Shown piece by piece: positions 1-12,774 of a DNA stretch of 64,000 nucleotides. Every line of letters begins with the position of its first letter. Position 1 is the stretch's first letter. Under the pieces are notes generated by a model. The model was not told the DNA's origin, ran no database searches, and worked only from the letters and a program-made list of their open reading frames with translations. The position numbers and the translations under genes were made by a program. This stretch comes from Delphinapterus leucas (lineage: Eukaryota > Chordata > Mammalia > Artiodactyla > Monodontidae): contig NW_022098000.1 in assembly GCF_002288925.2 (NCBI RefSeq), forward strand, positions 20,991,142-21,055,141, given 5' to 3'.

Positions 1-774
1 GTAATGTTTTGGTACAAGCCATGCTCTGCATCACCAACTCAGCTCCCAGGTCAACGCAAGTTTCACTTTCACCAAACAACAGGTCTTTCCACCACAGTCC
101 CCAAGGTGTTCAGCCTTTAGCTCTAGTTTTCTCCTTCAAGATAAACAAATCACTCATTCCCATTCTGCAGATGAAGAAAATCATCTCCCTATGGGCATAT
201 GGGGGTGGAGTAAAAATAGACTTGGCAACTATCCAGAACACGCCCTCATTTTTAACTTGGAACATACAGCCCCAAATAAACCAAAACAGAAACCAAAAAA
301 CAAAACAAAACACAAGCAAAAACTTTTCTGGCTCAGCGAGAAGCTTATGCAATTTGTTTTCTTCTTACAGCTTGTCAGCACTTCTCTGAACTTCAGGAAT
401 GTGCAGTGTCTGCAAATCTTACATGTCACCTTAAATGTACTTGCAGTACCACCAGAGTTATCTTGAAAGAAAGCACTGATCAGCAAGGTGGAACACCAGG
501 CAAAGCAAAGACCTATTTGCAAGCATCTGTGTTAAGCCAGGGCTGTGGAGAAGGTAGAGTGTGGGGGTCTTTCTAGTCACAGTGCCTCCTAGATGACAAA
601 GATAAGGAGGAACTATTTTGACACCTCCCCAGAATGCCTGCTTCAGCAAACAAGCCCTGGAAATAGGAAAAGACGCGTCCCTGTCACCAACGCTCTCTCC
701 ACCCTTTACACCACTCTGTTTTCTCCAAAGAACTTATCATCACTGAAACATTGTGTATTGTTTATAGTCAGTCA

Positions 775-890
775 AGTCCCAGTAGAATGTAAGCTTCATG
801 AGAGTTTCTTGGTTTTCTGCTGTATCCCAGTACCTACAACAATGCCTTGCCACATGGTCGGTACCCCAAAAAACGTGTTTGAATGAATAG
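775..890 (+). repeat. L2 LINE 3'-end fragment
   Basis: The text reads like the end of an L2 element: a gaatgtaagcttcatgag-like segment, a 'tatcccagtacctacaacaatgccttg' type region and a final gtttgaatgaata. It is short and diverged; assignment is by eye. Confidence 0.5.
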
Positions 891-2440
891 TCAACTCTTA
901 TGTGGGCTCATAATCACTATGCCATAATTCAAAGTATTGTTTTAATAACTATAATAATTTGATATGACACTGCAGTTTTACTTTTTTCAGTGCTCTTTTA
1001 CATAGAAATGTTTTTAATTCTTATGAAACCAAATGTATTGATCTTTTTTTTGTAACGTCCTCCATTCTTTTACACATAAGACTCCCTTCTTTCATTCTGA
1101 CACAAATAGCACTTATATGTTCTTCTTGATTTGTAGGGTTTTATATTCGCATGTTTATCCTCAACTAATTTAGAATTTACGTTGGTGGGAAGTTTTCCAT
1201 TTTTCCTTATTTTTTATCTTTGCTTTGTTCCCCCCGACCCCAAACATAATGAAATGTCTTCACACCATTTATTAAACAACAGAGTCTTGGCTATTTTCAT
1301 AATTGTATTATAATGTTGGGTGATATTTAGCCTGTTGGCCAGTTAAAATCCTAAACCTTTCCTGTATGAGCTAGTGCAAAGGTATTTCTTTTAGATACAT
1401 GTAACTTCATCCTTGTTCTTAAGGTGCTCATGTTATCCCTGAAAAAAAGACAAATAGCCAGGTAATTAATATAAAGTGTGATTAATTCAATAATTAAAGG
1501 CATAAGCAAGGTACTATGTGAGTTCAGAAAATTAGATGGCTAACTCTGGTAGAGACCGCCTTACAGATGAAAGCCCGTGCATTAATTACTTTTCTTCTTT
1601 TCAATCTGGACACTACACATGAATCAACACAGGCTGAGATGACTGCAGCTGACTATGAAACCCAAACATGCGCATTGTAGGAAAAGTCAACCATCTACAA
1701 ACCCAGGATTACGAATAGAGCCCCTGACCTCTAATCCAATAACTCCTTAGGGAACAAAAAGGAAATTAAATTAGTTTGGCATAATTTGTTCTTACCGGGC
1801 TCATGCTGGCTCTAAGTGATCACTTTCTTTTCTCGGTGACTATAAACCCTTCACGATGATGAGATAACATGAGAAAGTCCCCCTCTGTTGCCCGGCACAT
1901 TGACTACTCAAGGAAATGTCAGTAACGCCCCCTGCCAGCCACACGGGCCCAATTCACATTTATGCTTTGTCCCTGTTAGAAAACCGGGCAGTTCACTAGC
2001 TTCTCTCTCCCTTCTGTGCACATCCTATACGCCATGATTTCTCTAAGAATATTGATGTTAGCTCAGTGCTTCATCCATGTAAGTTATTTTAGCACTCCTG
2101 AGCTTCAGGAACTAGTACAGTCTGCAAACAGAACAAATTTACAGAACCTTTCCTCATCTTCTCTTCCATTCAAAGCTTCAAATCTCCTCAGATAATGTCT
2201 CTTCTGAATTATAAGCCTGAAGATCATTCCACGACCCAGCGCCTCCAATGTCCCAGGCACAGTGCTAGACATTTGACTTCTGGTATCACTAATCCTCACA
2301 AGTGAAAAACCTATGCATTACCCTCTCTACTTTAAATTTTTTTAATGTGACATTTTAAAATTTACTCATAATGACTAACATTTTTGAGTGCACTTAACAG
2401 TATAATACATATATACATTGTACTTATGTAATACATATGT
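891..2440. other. Unique AT-rich intronic sequence
   Basis: No coding similarity, RNA gene or clear repeat was recognised. Short homopolymers occur, such as the T-run near 1045-1052. Open frames in this stretch are short and look like chance. Confidence 0.5.
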
Positions 2441-2445
2441 ACATG

Positions 2446-2550
2446 CATATATACATTATCTGTATATGCATAACTGAATCACTTTGCTGTACAGCATAAA
2501 TTAACACCACATTGTAAATCAACTATACCTCAATAAAATTTTTAAAAAAC
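2446..2550 (+). mobile_element. L1 3'-end fragment
   Basis: The motif series ctgaatcactttgctgtaca, taaatcaactatacctcaat and aaaatttttaaaaaac is the typical 3' terminus of cetartiodactyl L1 copies and recurs at 43310-43390 and 59190-59270. Only the last ~100 bp are present, so the copy is strongly 5'-truncated. Confidence 0.7.
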
Positions 2551-2619
2551 AGGTATTTTCTTAGTCATCACAGACACTTTTCGGCCTCCTTGCCTGGAAC
2601 TATGGAGCAGATGGATCTC

Positions 2620-2960
2620 TGGATTCAACAAATATTTATTGAGCACAAAATAAAACAAATCCCTGATCTCAGGGAGCTTATATCTTAGGGAGATAAAGTT
2701 AAATAAATAAAACAAATAATGTGCTCTGAAAAGAAAAAGCACGGGGAAGTGCAGCAGAAGTGTCAGAGTGGGTGGAGCTATTTCATATGGAGTGATCAGG
2801 GACCAGCCCCTCCGATAAAGGATCGGAGCAGAGGTGGATGGAGTGTGAGCCAGAGGTACTCTGAGAAATGAGATGTGTGAAATGCTGCAGGCTCAGCAAG
2901 GAGCCCAGAGAGGGCAGCCGGGCCCAGAGGCAGGAAGGCTGCACAGCTCTTCAGTCTTCC
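2620..2960 (-). repeat. L2 LINE fragment, antisense copy
   Basis: Starts with ttcaacaaatatttattgag, the reverse complement of the L2 terminus, and continues through a 'ctcagggagcttatatctta' segment into a diverged body. The far boundary is uncertain. Confidence 0.5.
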
Positions 2961-3066
2961 TGCTGAAGCAGCAGGACACTCATTGACGTTTCTCACTGCC
3001 TGAAGACTTCAAGTTCTCCACATGTCATAGAGAAAAGGATCAAGTAAAATATTCAGTAGTCTATAA

Positions 3067-3259
3067 CAGGGTCAGCAAACTACAGCTGAAATCTGACCCA
3101 CCCATTGTATTGATAAATAAAGTTTTATTGGAACATCGGTTCAACCATTCACTTACATATTGCTGAAGGCTGCTTTCCATTTGTGACAGAGACTCTATGG
3201 CCCACCAAAGCTAAAATATCCTACCTGGCTCTTTACAGAAAAAATCTGCTTACTCCTGG
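3067..3259. mobile_element. hAT-type non-autonomous DNA transposon (MER58-like)
   Basis: The element runs from cagggtcagcaaac to a degenerate inverted end ttactcctg. The inner text (taaataaagttttattggaa, gagactctatggcccacc) is that of a common old mammalian hAT family with terminal inverted repeats. The flanking octamers gtctataa and gtatatta match at 6 of 8 positions, as expected for a decayed 8-bp hAT target duplication. The family name is from memory. Confidence 0.6.
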
Positions 3260-3546
3260 TATATTATAATTTATACAATCAGTATAAGAGTAAGAATTGA
3301 TATTGTCCAAGTACCTATAATATGCTTAGTACGCTACATCTACATTCTATCAATACTGCAATATATTCAAAATAGAACTTTCTATGATTAAAAATAAATA
3401 ATTATAATACAACTACCTAAGAGTCTGCAGACTGGCAAGCAAAAGGTTATATATTGAAATACTGAAAACTGGTTCAATTATCCTCATTTTCCAGTGAGCA
3501 ATAAGCCAGGTCTCTGAAGGCTACATAAAGGCAGGTGGAAGTGACG

Positions 3547-3550
<4 letters not shown>

Positions 3551-3592
<42 letters not shown>
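3551..3592. repeat. (GT)21 microsatellite
   Basis: An uninterrupted run of 21 GT units. It is long enough to be polymorphic in populations. Confidence 0.97.
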
Positions 3593-3593
<1 letters not shown>

Positions 3594-4790
3594 ACCCAGG
3601 CGTGCACACATACACATATACAGTCAAATCGGAAAACTGACATATACACGCTAGCCTTTTCTGCAGAGCTGACACACTGCCATTTAACCAGCAAGCACAG
3701 AGCACGTTTTTCTGTTCCCAGTCACTAGTAAGAGACAAGGTTAACGTTTTAAGTGATGGACTACAGCGTGTTATTTCCCCATGCAATGGACCCGTGACTG
3801 CACCGCCTTAGAAAACACTTAATTTCAGTGATTGAATACAACACGGGAGCTCACTTTCCCTGCTATGAACCTTTGACAGCTCCTCTGTTTCATGTACCAG
3901 GGGAACCTTTTTTTTTTCCTCCTTTTCTTTTTCCCTCCCCTTTATACCTGAAGGGAAGCAAAATGAATACGTGGTGGCAGAGAGAAAAAGAGGAAGCCTA
4001 GAGAATGAAAACTGGTTTGTAAGCATCAGGGTACTTTACAAAAGCCGTATTCACTGCCATCTGCTCTAATTACTTTTAATGTTTGGGCTACCATCTTCAT
4101 ACAGTAGAAATAATGATCTCCTCAAGGGCAAAAAAAAAAAAATTTTTTTACAGAAACAAACAAAAGTTGATTGCATTTAGCTCCCAGGCTAAAGAAGCAT
4201 CAAGCTACGTTGTAGTGAACAGTCAATTAGGAAAGTGGATAGGTCTCCAATGAACACAAACAAATTGGTTTCTTCATGGTTCCATCCCCCTTCCTCCTTT
4301 TCCCACCTCTTTGGAGGAATCATGCCCACAGCTCACAGAGGGCAAGGAGATGCCCAGCCACATTTCTAGGTCTGAGGTTACACCACACCAATTCCTTACA
4401 TTTGGATCAGAACCAAAGCCAAGTCTTCTCCCCATCTTTGTGCTGGCATTAGACATGTCCAGTTTCAAGAAACACTGAATATAGAGATAGGTATTCTACC
4501 AAGAGTACAAATCCTCTCTCCTGGGGTAAGTTCCTCAGAGACCACCACAGACCTGAACCCCTCATTGGAAGCTAGAAATAACAGCCTCATTAAAGCCTTC
4601 AGGAATGGAAATGATCCAGAATGGGTCCCTTCCTTGGCACTCCAGGAGAACTCAGGACTCAGCAAAATATGTGGAGTTCAGAAAAACATGGAACAGATGA
4701 CTGCAATGCCAGCAGAACCCTGACTTTCACAAAGACTATCTAGGGATCTTCTCAAATCCCCAAATTCAAGCATACTACCTGTATTAAGAA
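3593..4790. other. Unique intronic sequence
   Basis: Nothing recognisable apart from short pyrimidine or A runs (3908-3950, 4129-4148). Small open frames on the minus strand here have no similarity that I know of. Confidence 0.45.
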
Positions 4791-4794
4791 TTCT

Positions 4795-5425
4795 GAGATG
4801 CCCCCCAGGATTCCTGCCCCCTGGTGTACATGCCCTGGATACTCCCCTCCCCTGTAGTACAAACAGAGCTACTGAATATGATGGGATCTCACTCCCATAA
4901 TTAGGTTACATCACATGGCTATGGTGAAGGAATTTTTCAGGTATAATTAAGTTCAGAAATCAGTTGACTTTGGGTTAATCAAAAGGGGGATAGACATCTC
5001 TTGTTTAGGTGAGCTCTTGAAAGAGAGATTCCTCCACTGACCTTGAAGGAGCAAACTGCCATGTTATGGAGAGGACCCAAGAGCAGCCTCTAGGACCCAA
5101 AATGGTCCCTGGCCAACAGCCAACAAGAAAATGAGGTCTTCATCCTACAGCTGACAGAAATTGACTTCGGCCAACAACTTGAATGAGACTGGAGGAAGAC
5201 CCTGAGCTCCGATGAGGATGTAGCGAGGCTGACACCTTAACTTCAGCCTTCTGAGATGTTGAACAGAGACCCCAGCTACTCTGTGCCCAGACGTCTCCTG
5301 CAGAACCTTGGAGATAATAAATGGGCATTGTCCTAAGTTGCTAGGATGGTGGTACCGGACAGAAGGCCAGATGGTTCTCCCACTGGTGACTCCCAGCACA
5401 CAGGAGAGGCAATAGAGAATTTTTT
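4795..5425 (+). mobile_element. Possible MaLR-type (MLT1-like) solo LTR
   Basis: The segment has the feel of a mammalian MaLR LTR: a 'ctctaggacccaaaatggtccctggccaaca' type region, 'gccaacaacttgaatgag', 'gacaccttaacttcagcctt' and 'gagataataaatgggcattg' followed by 'ctaagttgctaggatggtgg'. That would be an ancient retroviral-like solo LTR with no internal genes. The start is uncertain and the subfamily cannot be set by eye. Confidence 0.4.
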
Positions 5426-5429
5426 TCAT

Positions 5430-8320
5430 TTATGATGCCAAGAAGTTTAAATTAAGACCTGGTAGAGAACTCATTTGCTCAGGAAGAGTTAAGACTGCTA
5501 AAGAAAAACAGCAAATACCATACGACTGCTATGTCTTCACAACCTTTCTCTGTTTAGGCTGAAGAAATGCAAAACCTTCCTGACCCTGAACAGAACCATG
5601 ATGTGTGTCCTTTGGGAGATACTAAGAATTTTTGAAAGCCCAGATTCCAGCTTGACTTCTGAGAATAGTATTTGAATATAATTGGTATTAATAGCACTAC
5701 TCTTTCGCTTGCATTTCTTCCAAGGAGAGACGTGAATCTGACTTTTTTATTCCCTCACTTAAAAAAAAAAAAAAAAAAAAAAGCTATGCTCTGCAGGGGA
5801 AAACCAACCTCAGAAACCAGAGAAATCCAGCCTGTACCTGTATGTGGTATCTTCATCGGCCTTGACTAAATAACTTTTCTCTCATTCTTTAAGTGGAGAG
5901 ATTAAGGTACTTTTTAGGAAGAACAAAGGAAATGTTAATTTAGGTTTTTAGATCCCCTGATATCAAAGTAGTATCATGTTTTATCATTAAACATTCATGC
6001 ACGTATTACCTGGTATTGTCTGATGATGCAAAAGATGATCTGTTTTAAGGCTAATACCACAAAATTATCAGTCCTACTTGGGAATGAGGAAGCCCAGAAA
6101 GGTTAAATGATGGGTTTCGGAGCTGGGACACAATCTCAAGAATCTAGAATTTGGGGAAATTGCCTGTCCACTGCAGTGCAGATGCCTTTCTTGTATACAC
6201 AGGTTGTGTTTATTAAATCATCACCATCCCCTCTGTGAACCTTCACTGGACATTCTCTATGGGCCAGGTGTTACAGGACCCAGCCCGGGACCCACAAATG
6301 CATAACTGAATTTGTAAGCTCTTAGAGCCCAGTTTCAAGTGCATTGTTCCCTTTCCTCTAAACGCATCTGCCACACACTTGTCCCTTTTCGGCCAAACCC
6401 TGTTTATTGGCTCCAGATGCAATGAATCATCTACTGACTTGAGCGACATTAGAGGTAAACACCAAGGTTAAAATGTAGAGATAATTGAATAATACCAACT
6501 ACCAGTAACAGCAGTCCAGGCAAAGGAGGAAATAGACCCGGAGATCTCAGATAGGGCAGTCTGATGGAAAACCTCCACTCTCAGGAACAAAACCACATGC
6601 TATTTTGACATGATGGAAAAAAATCTCTGTTTTATTTTTCCGAATTTTCATATGCCAGTTATCAGTATGGGTAGGTGTGGCAAGCAGGCAGTGACATAAT
6701 TTAAATGTCCCCATGATTGAAAATAAAACATCTAAAAATCAACTGAACTGCCATCTATTTAGTATCTCAAAGCAGTGTGCTTTAAACTGTTTTTTAAATA
6801 TATATGTGTAAGTTATTGCTTTGACTGCTGATAAATAAAATTAATGAAATATATGCATTTCTTCCAACAAACTCTTCTTCAGAGAAAACCCCATAAAGCA
6901 AACATTTTCCAAAGCCTTTCCAAAAATTCATAAAGCTCACTATACTTTCCAGATAGCAAAATGTACTTTAATCATTTGCTTTACAGTCACCTGGCATTCA
7001 TTGTATACAATGCACGTCATGTATAAACATGGGTATAACATATACACATGTTTATACAAACACTTGAAAAACTTTCCTTATTGTGTCTTTAAAGGCAGAA
7101 AACTCAGAACCCTTAATGAATACTAAACAATCCACAGGCATAGTTATCACCCAAGAAGTTTGGAAGTTTAAAAGCCACAAAGACCCCCATGAAATGAGCC
7201 TTAAAGCAGCAGTACTCACTCTCTAGGGATCCAAGGCTAGACTAATTCAATAAGCAACATGGGACAGCGATCAGAGGCCACAACATCTGACATAACACAT
7301 GCAAAATGCCTTTCCATGGAATTCTCCCAACTTTGGGAAATTACCCTCTCGTTGAAAATCAGGACCTCAACTTGCTGAGGGTTAATTATTCACATAGCTC
7401 TGTTTTGCCTTAAGGAAATAGGAGCTTCTTCTTTCCCCATTTTCCCAATGGGAAGAAATATAGCTCCCAATAAGCCCCTCTATTACTTAGGGTTAATGAA
7501 AGCTTAGATATTTATTCTAATATCTCATTTCAAAAAGGTGAAATTAAGGGACTGCTACAAGACTACTTACTCAATGAATTGAGCAGGGGTAGAGTCAGGA
7601 CAAAAGCCAAACAAAGTGATTTGTTCTTTCCACCAAAAGACGTGCCCTTTATTTTTAAGTTAACATAGTGTAAGGAGCTCTTCTAAAATTTTCTTGATGG
7701 ACCCATCAACATGCATTCTGGCAGCTATGAGCCACATGAATGGATCCCATGGAAAAGCTGGTAAGCACATGACACAGCTTCCCATTAGTCCCCATTTCCT
7801 ACTTCTGGACAGCTCCTCCAGATGAAGCCTCCTTTGCCCAGGATCTACCCAAAGGCATTTTTCTTGTTTTAGAAAATTGAGAAAAAAAATCACTTCACCT
7901 CCTAATCAATCACATGAAGCAGAAAGAAATAACCTTTCCTTGTTACTCCCTCCTCTTTCCCATTATACTCAACTAAGTGGGGTGGGAAAGGTAGCTTGTA
8001 ATCTGCAAGTCTTTACGTTTTTCATATGGGGCAGCCCAAAGCAAACCTAAACCATTGTTAGTTTAAAACATTTTTTAAACCTTCTGAACATATTGGGAAC
8101 ATTCATAGACAATGTAATGGACATAGATAATTGACACCTTGCCTAAATCCCCAAGAAACTGAGAAGATAAGAAGGTACCCAAAGGATATTTTGAGAATAG
8201 GAGGCAAAAGCAGAAAATAAATGAAGTTTAATTACTTTCTGCAGACTAAGCTAGAGATACGGATTTTTAAAGATAGAACTTAAGCCGACATGATTTATAT
8301 AAAAAATACTTCTTTGTTTT
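5430..8320. other. Intronic sequence with a poly-A run and weak MIR-like traces
   Basis: A poly-A tract lies at 5761-5782. Weak minus-strand MIR-like traces ('gaggaagcccagaaaggtta' near 6090; 'gggtagagtcaggac' near 7590) are too diverged to bound. An HNF1-like motif sits at 7381-7393. No gene was seen. Confidence 0.45.
7381..7393 (+). promoter_or_regulatory. HNF1-like binding motif
   Basis: gttaattattcac matches the palindromic HNF1 consensus GTTAATNATTAAC at all but one defined position. HNF1B is an established activator of the PKHD1 promoter in kidney, so an intronic site could matter. Such AT-rich matches are common by chance in 64 kb of AT-rich DNA, so this is only a candidate. Confidence 0.2.
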
Positions 8321-8324
8321 TATG

Positions 8325-9427
8325 TAGGGGAAATCTTCATGACATTTGGATTTGGCAATGATTTCTTCACTATGATATCAAAAGCACAACAACAACAAAA
8401 AATAGATAAATTGGACTTGATCAAATTTAAAACTTTTGTGTATCAAAGGATGCTATCAACGGAGTGAAAACGCAACCCGTGTAATAGAAGAAAGTATTTG
8501 CAAATCATATATCTGATAAAGGATTAATATCCAGACTATATAAAGAAATTCTGAATTGTAACAACAACAAAAAACTCTATTAAAAATGGTCGATGGACCT
8601 GAATAAACATTTCTCCAAAGATCTATAAATAGCTAATAAACATAGGAAAAGATGTTCAACATCACTAATCATTAGGAAAATGCAAATCAAAACCATGAGC
8701 TGTCACTTGACAGCCATTAGGATGGCTATTAGTTAAAAAAAAACACAAACAAAATAACAAGTATTGATGAGAATGTGGAGAATTAGAACCCTTGTGCATT
8801 GCTGGTAGGAATGTCAAATGGTGCAGCCACTTTGGAAATGGTATGGCAGTTCCTCACAACATTAAACATTGGCGTACCATATAATTCTGACCATTCCAAT
8901 ATTGGGTTTATACCCAAAAGAACTGAAAGCAGGGACTCGAACAGATATTTGTATATCCATGTTCATAGCAGCATTATTTACAAGCCAAAAGTTGGAAGTA
9001 GCCCAAGCATTCATCACAGATGAATGGACAAAGTGTGGTATATCCATGCAATGGAAGACTATTCAACCTTAAAAAGGAAAGAAATTCTGACACATTACAC
9101 CATGGATGAACCCTGAAGACATTATGCTAAGAGAAATAAGCCAGCTACAAAAGGATAAATATTGTATGCTTCCACTTAGATGAAGTGGACAGCCATTGTT
9201 GCCAAATTCACAGAGACAGAAAGTGGAATAGTGGTTGCCAGGGTCTAGGGGCAGGGAGAATGGGGACTTAGTGCTTAATGGTTATGGAGTTTCAGTTTGG
9301 GAAGATGAAAATGTTCCAGAGATAGACAGCAGTGATGGCTACCCAACAATGCCACTGAACTGCACAATTAAATATACTTAAAATGGTGAATTTTACATTA
9401 TGCATATTTTACCACAATTTAAAAACT
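8325..9427 (+). mobile_element. Older L1 (L1MA-like), ORF2 3' end plus 3' UTR
   Basis: The stretch carries the usual L1 ORF2 C-terminal nucleotide series: 'aattggacttgatcaaattt', 'catttctccaaagatctata', 'gatgttcaacatcactaatc', 'tgcattgctggtaggaatgt', then the 3' UTR ending 'actgcacaattaaatatact' and 'attttaccacaattt'. Stops and small indels break the reading frame throughout; only short blocks such as 8799-9072 stay open. Divergence is clearly greater than in the copies at 44.3 and 51.2 kb. It is antisense to PKHD1. Confidence 0.85.
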
Positions 9428-11435
9428 GGGGAGAAAAAGATATTTCTTCACTTCTAATAAGGAATTTTAGAGCCTCCTGTCTTGTCTTTTTCAGATGAGG
9501 ATGCTGGATCTCAGAGAGGCTAAATGACTTTTTCAAGGTTCTAAAACCTGATGAAGGAATGCAAAACCAAAAATGAAGACAAGGCGTAGCATATAAGCTT
9601 GCCTTGCTGCTCTGTGGAGAGTGGGTTTGTCCCCTTGTTTTTGTGAGTGCATGTGCATGAGTGTGTCCAGAAGTCCTCTGTGCTCTAGTCCCTGGGCACC
9701 TCTCTACTCCACTCGATAGCATATAGAAATCACCTGCAGCTCCCCAGATACACTCTGCTACTTCCCATCTCCAGCCTCCAGTCCCAGAGGTGACCTCTAT
9801 TACCTGTGCCCAGAAGACCTTTCTACCCTATTCCACTAGGGAAACCCTTGCTCACTCTTCAAAAGCCAGATCATCTCCCTTTCTCTGTGCAGCTTTAGCT
9901 AATGTCCCCTCACCCTGAAACAGAGCTGTCTCTTTTTTCTGCTTGCACTGGGCTTTGAACTTATTGCTATAGTATTTATCTTCACAGTGTTTGGTATCTT
10001 GTGGTATTTTCTATCTCCACGCCCACCTCATCTAAGCCAAATGAGACAGATTCAAGGGAACCAATGGGAGAGCTTAACAGGAAAGGCACCAGCATTTGCT
10101 TCAGACCTGGAAAGTCTAAACAAGAGACTGTGGCTGGAGCTGCCCTGGCCCAGCAGCAAAGGGAAAAGATGGAGCTGGTCTGGGAGCAAGCTGCCTGTCA
10201 CTACAGGAGGAACAAAGGTGACTGTGGATCCCATTAAAGGGAATGGATTGGGGGTGATAAAAAAGGATTCTTCCCAAGAGGCAGACTGAACTATTGGGGA
10301 GAGCGAAGTTCCCCACCCCCAAAAAACTCAATGGGCCAGAAATGGGCCAGAATGGGTCAGAAAGAATTGTAGGCCAAGGACCTTAGTTGGAGGATTTCTG
10401 GTGAACCCACAAAAAAGCCCACAAGGAAGCTAAAAATGGTACCTCTGCCACCAGCAGTGCATTTGTTACCTTGTTGCTGTACCTGCCACATCTGATATAT
10501 AATTTTACCCTAATCCTCCCTCCCCCAGGCCAACTCCTACAGGAAGTGGGGAAGGGGATGGAGGGAAGAGAGAAATAACCACTCCCCCACCACAAGCTTC
10601 AAGCCATCTGGGGATGGGGAAGTCAATTTTTAAACTGATAAAAGTTTGTGGCTTTGAAATTACATTGAACTGAATTGGAGTTAGATGATTATTAGAGCCT
10701 ATCAAGACTACTGCATTCAAAAGCAGGTCATAAGATAAGGATGAGGTTACAGGGGACCCTGGTCTGGGCGTTTCAAAGCCAAGAAGCTTGAGAGTAAGGA
10801 TGCACCTGAGAGTGTGGGAAACTAGAAACAGCCAATGGCATTATCCTTTAAAAAAACACAGTTATCAAGGGAAGGAGAGAACTCAACCCCTTTGTAAAAG
10901 GAGCCATAGCTTCGAAGGAAGATTAGGGAAAGGCTGAAGTTCTTTGGTTAAGATTAAACAGTTTATATACTGAGGAAAATGAGCTAATGGAACAAGAGAA
11001 AAGAAAGGGGATCAATAATGACCTCGAATGGTGCTGAGATGGGAGACGGGGTGATTTACATACAACACGTGGGCAGGGATCAGCCCCTTCTCTGCTCATC
11101 CCACAAGCACTGGCAGCCCCCAAGCATCCATCCCCTTCTTTCTCATCTGCACATGCTTCCTGGATACTGTCACCACCTCCCTTAGCCTCTGTTATAACCT
11201 ACCTTATGACAGCTTTCAAATTTGTATCTCAGACCCTGAACTCTCTCCTAAGCTCTGAATAGCCAGATAGCTCCACATGTATGTTACATGGAACAGTCAG
11301 CCGTAACAAGGGTAAAACTGCATTTCTTAGCCTCCCCTTCCTACAAACTCACTCACTCTGCCATCAACACTCAGTGATGCACTATCCACCAAGGTGACAG
11401 TGTCCCCCAACTCCAGAAATATAGTCACCTGCAAT
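9428..11435. other. Intronic sequence with weak L2/MIR traces
   Basis: The segment 9480-9590 resembles a diverged antisense MIR ('gatgaggatgctggatctca') and 9740-9990 resembles a sense L2. At 10330-10361 the motif atgggccagaa is repeated three times with small changes. No coding signal was found in the several 60-100-codon open frames. Confidence 0.4.
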
Positions 11436-11439
11436 TCCT

Positions 11440-11680
11440 CCTAACCTTTACGTCCCATGGCCAACAAGTCACCAAACGGTGTCCATTCACCCCAGAAATG
11501 CCTATTAGTTTAGGCTTTTCTTTGCCGTGTGTAGGGCAACAGAAGGTGCTCGTCGCTAGCCTGGATCTTCTGGAATAAAGGCTCCGTGAGGGCAGAGAGC
11601 AGGTCTGTGTGTGCGCCTAGAGCTTAGCACAGTACTTGGTCCACAGCAGGTTTGTAATGAATCCTTGTTCATTGAATGAA
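11440..11680 (+). repeat. L2 LINE 3'-end fragment
   Basis: 'ggctccgtgagggcagagag', 'agcttagcacagtacttggt' and 'cattgaatgaa' follow the order of the L2 3' end. Diverged and approximate. Confidence 0.5.
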
Positions 11681-11830
11681 GACAGGCTGCGTGAAGGACC
11701 ACCATGGCGATGGCGGAGCTGGCCTCTCTGCATCCACTCTGCTCGCAGCCCTCCCCCCTCCTCCTCCCCACAGGCACTGCCCATATTCGATATTCTCTTG
11801 CTAGAAAAGCTAACCTCATTAATTCATATT

Positions 11831-11895
11831 CTCTCCCTCTCTCTCTCCCTCGCTCACACACACACACACACACACACACTCACAGTCACACACCT
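11831..11895. repeat. Compound (CT)n(CA)n microsatellite
   Basis: An imperfect CT run (11831-11853) passes directly into a CA run (11855-11880), followed by interrupted CA units. Confidence 0.95.
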
Positions 11896-11989
11896 GGCCA
11901 CACCCCCCCTTAGAATACAGAGGTGTGAAACTGATTCCCAGTGCCTAGAAAATAAAGTACAAATTCAAATAAGTATATAACCCCCCACC

Positions 11990-12390
11990 CAAGAATTGGT
12001 CTCCGCAGCCTCATCTCCCACTCCTTCCGACTCCTCCCCTGGGATGTGCACCATCCTCAGGCTATACCAAAAGCCGCACCACCTCCTAAACACGTCATGA
12101 CCATGCTGATGCCTAAGTCCCTTCTCTCCTGGGCAATACCATCATCTCTCAAGGTCTGGCTCCACTTTAAATTTCCCTGCGATGACTTTCTCAGTTCCTC
12201 TTTGAGAAACTATTCTTTCCTCAGTGCCTGCCCTGCATCCTGCTCCTACTACTTCTGCGGTCCGTATTTACCTTGACAATTACGTTGCTAGAATGTGAGC
12301 TCCACAGGGCAGGGGCTGCATCGTAATCAACTGCATATCACAAGTCACCAGCACGGTACCTGGCACACAGTGGGCACCTACCGAGTCAAT
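11990..12390 (+). repeat. L2 LINE fragment
   Basis: The order 'ctcatctcccactccttc', 'agaatgtgagctccacaggg', 'cacggtacctggcacacagt' fits the last ~400 bp of L2. The open frame at 12046-12276 lies in this repeat and has no coding meaning. Confidence 0.55.
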
Positions 12391-12429
12391 TAGATCAAAT
12401 TCGTGAATTAGACCGGCTATGTGAAACAG

Positions 12430-12765
12430 GCAGCAGCAAACAGCAGATTACAGCGCCACCGAAAACCCTTCTCTTGCCTGAAATTTTACAATTTCTTTGT
12501 CCTCTGTTAAAATAATGTAATGTTTTTTAAAAGATTGCAGAATACATTCATCAAGGCGTAATCCAAACTACTGGTGCTGTGTCTGCCAGAAGAGTGCCTC
12601 CAGACCTGCTTCGATAAATTGATAGCACTTATTTGTAATTTGCAGCCCCCATTTGCATGCAAATAATTAATGCGCTGGAGTCCATAAAATTGATTTTTCT
12701 CTTAAGTTGAATATTCCATCTACAATCTTGTTAGGGTATCAATTAATGAAGTTTTACTATATTCA
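12430..12765. promoter_or_regulatory. Candidate conserved non-coding element with palindromic POU octamer
   Basis: This unique, repeat-free AT-rich block contains the 14-bp perfect palindrome atttgcatgcaaat at 12651-12664, that is two overlapping POU octamers (ATTTGCAT and ATGCAAAT), followed directly by the homeodomain-like aattaatg. Further aattaatg/aattgat cores occur at about 12618 and 12740. The texture is that of developmental enhancers, but conservation cannot be judged from one sequence. Confidence 0.3.
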
Positions 12766-12774
12766 ACCAAGAAA

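Noticed and set aside
3551..3592. Possible Z-DNA regulatory element
   Set aside because: A plain GT microsatellite of a kind found everywhere in mammal introns; no evidence of function.
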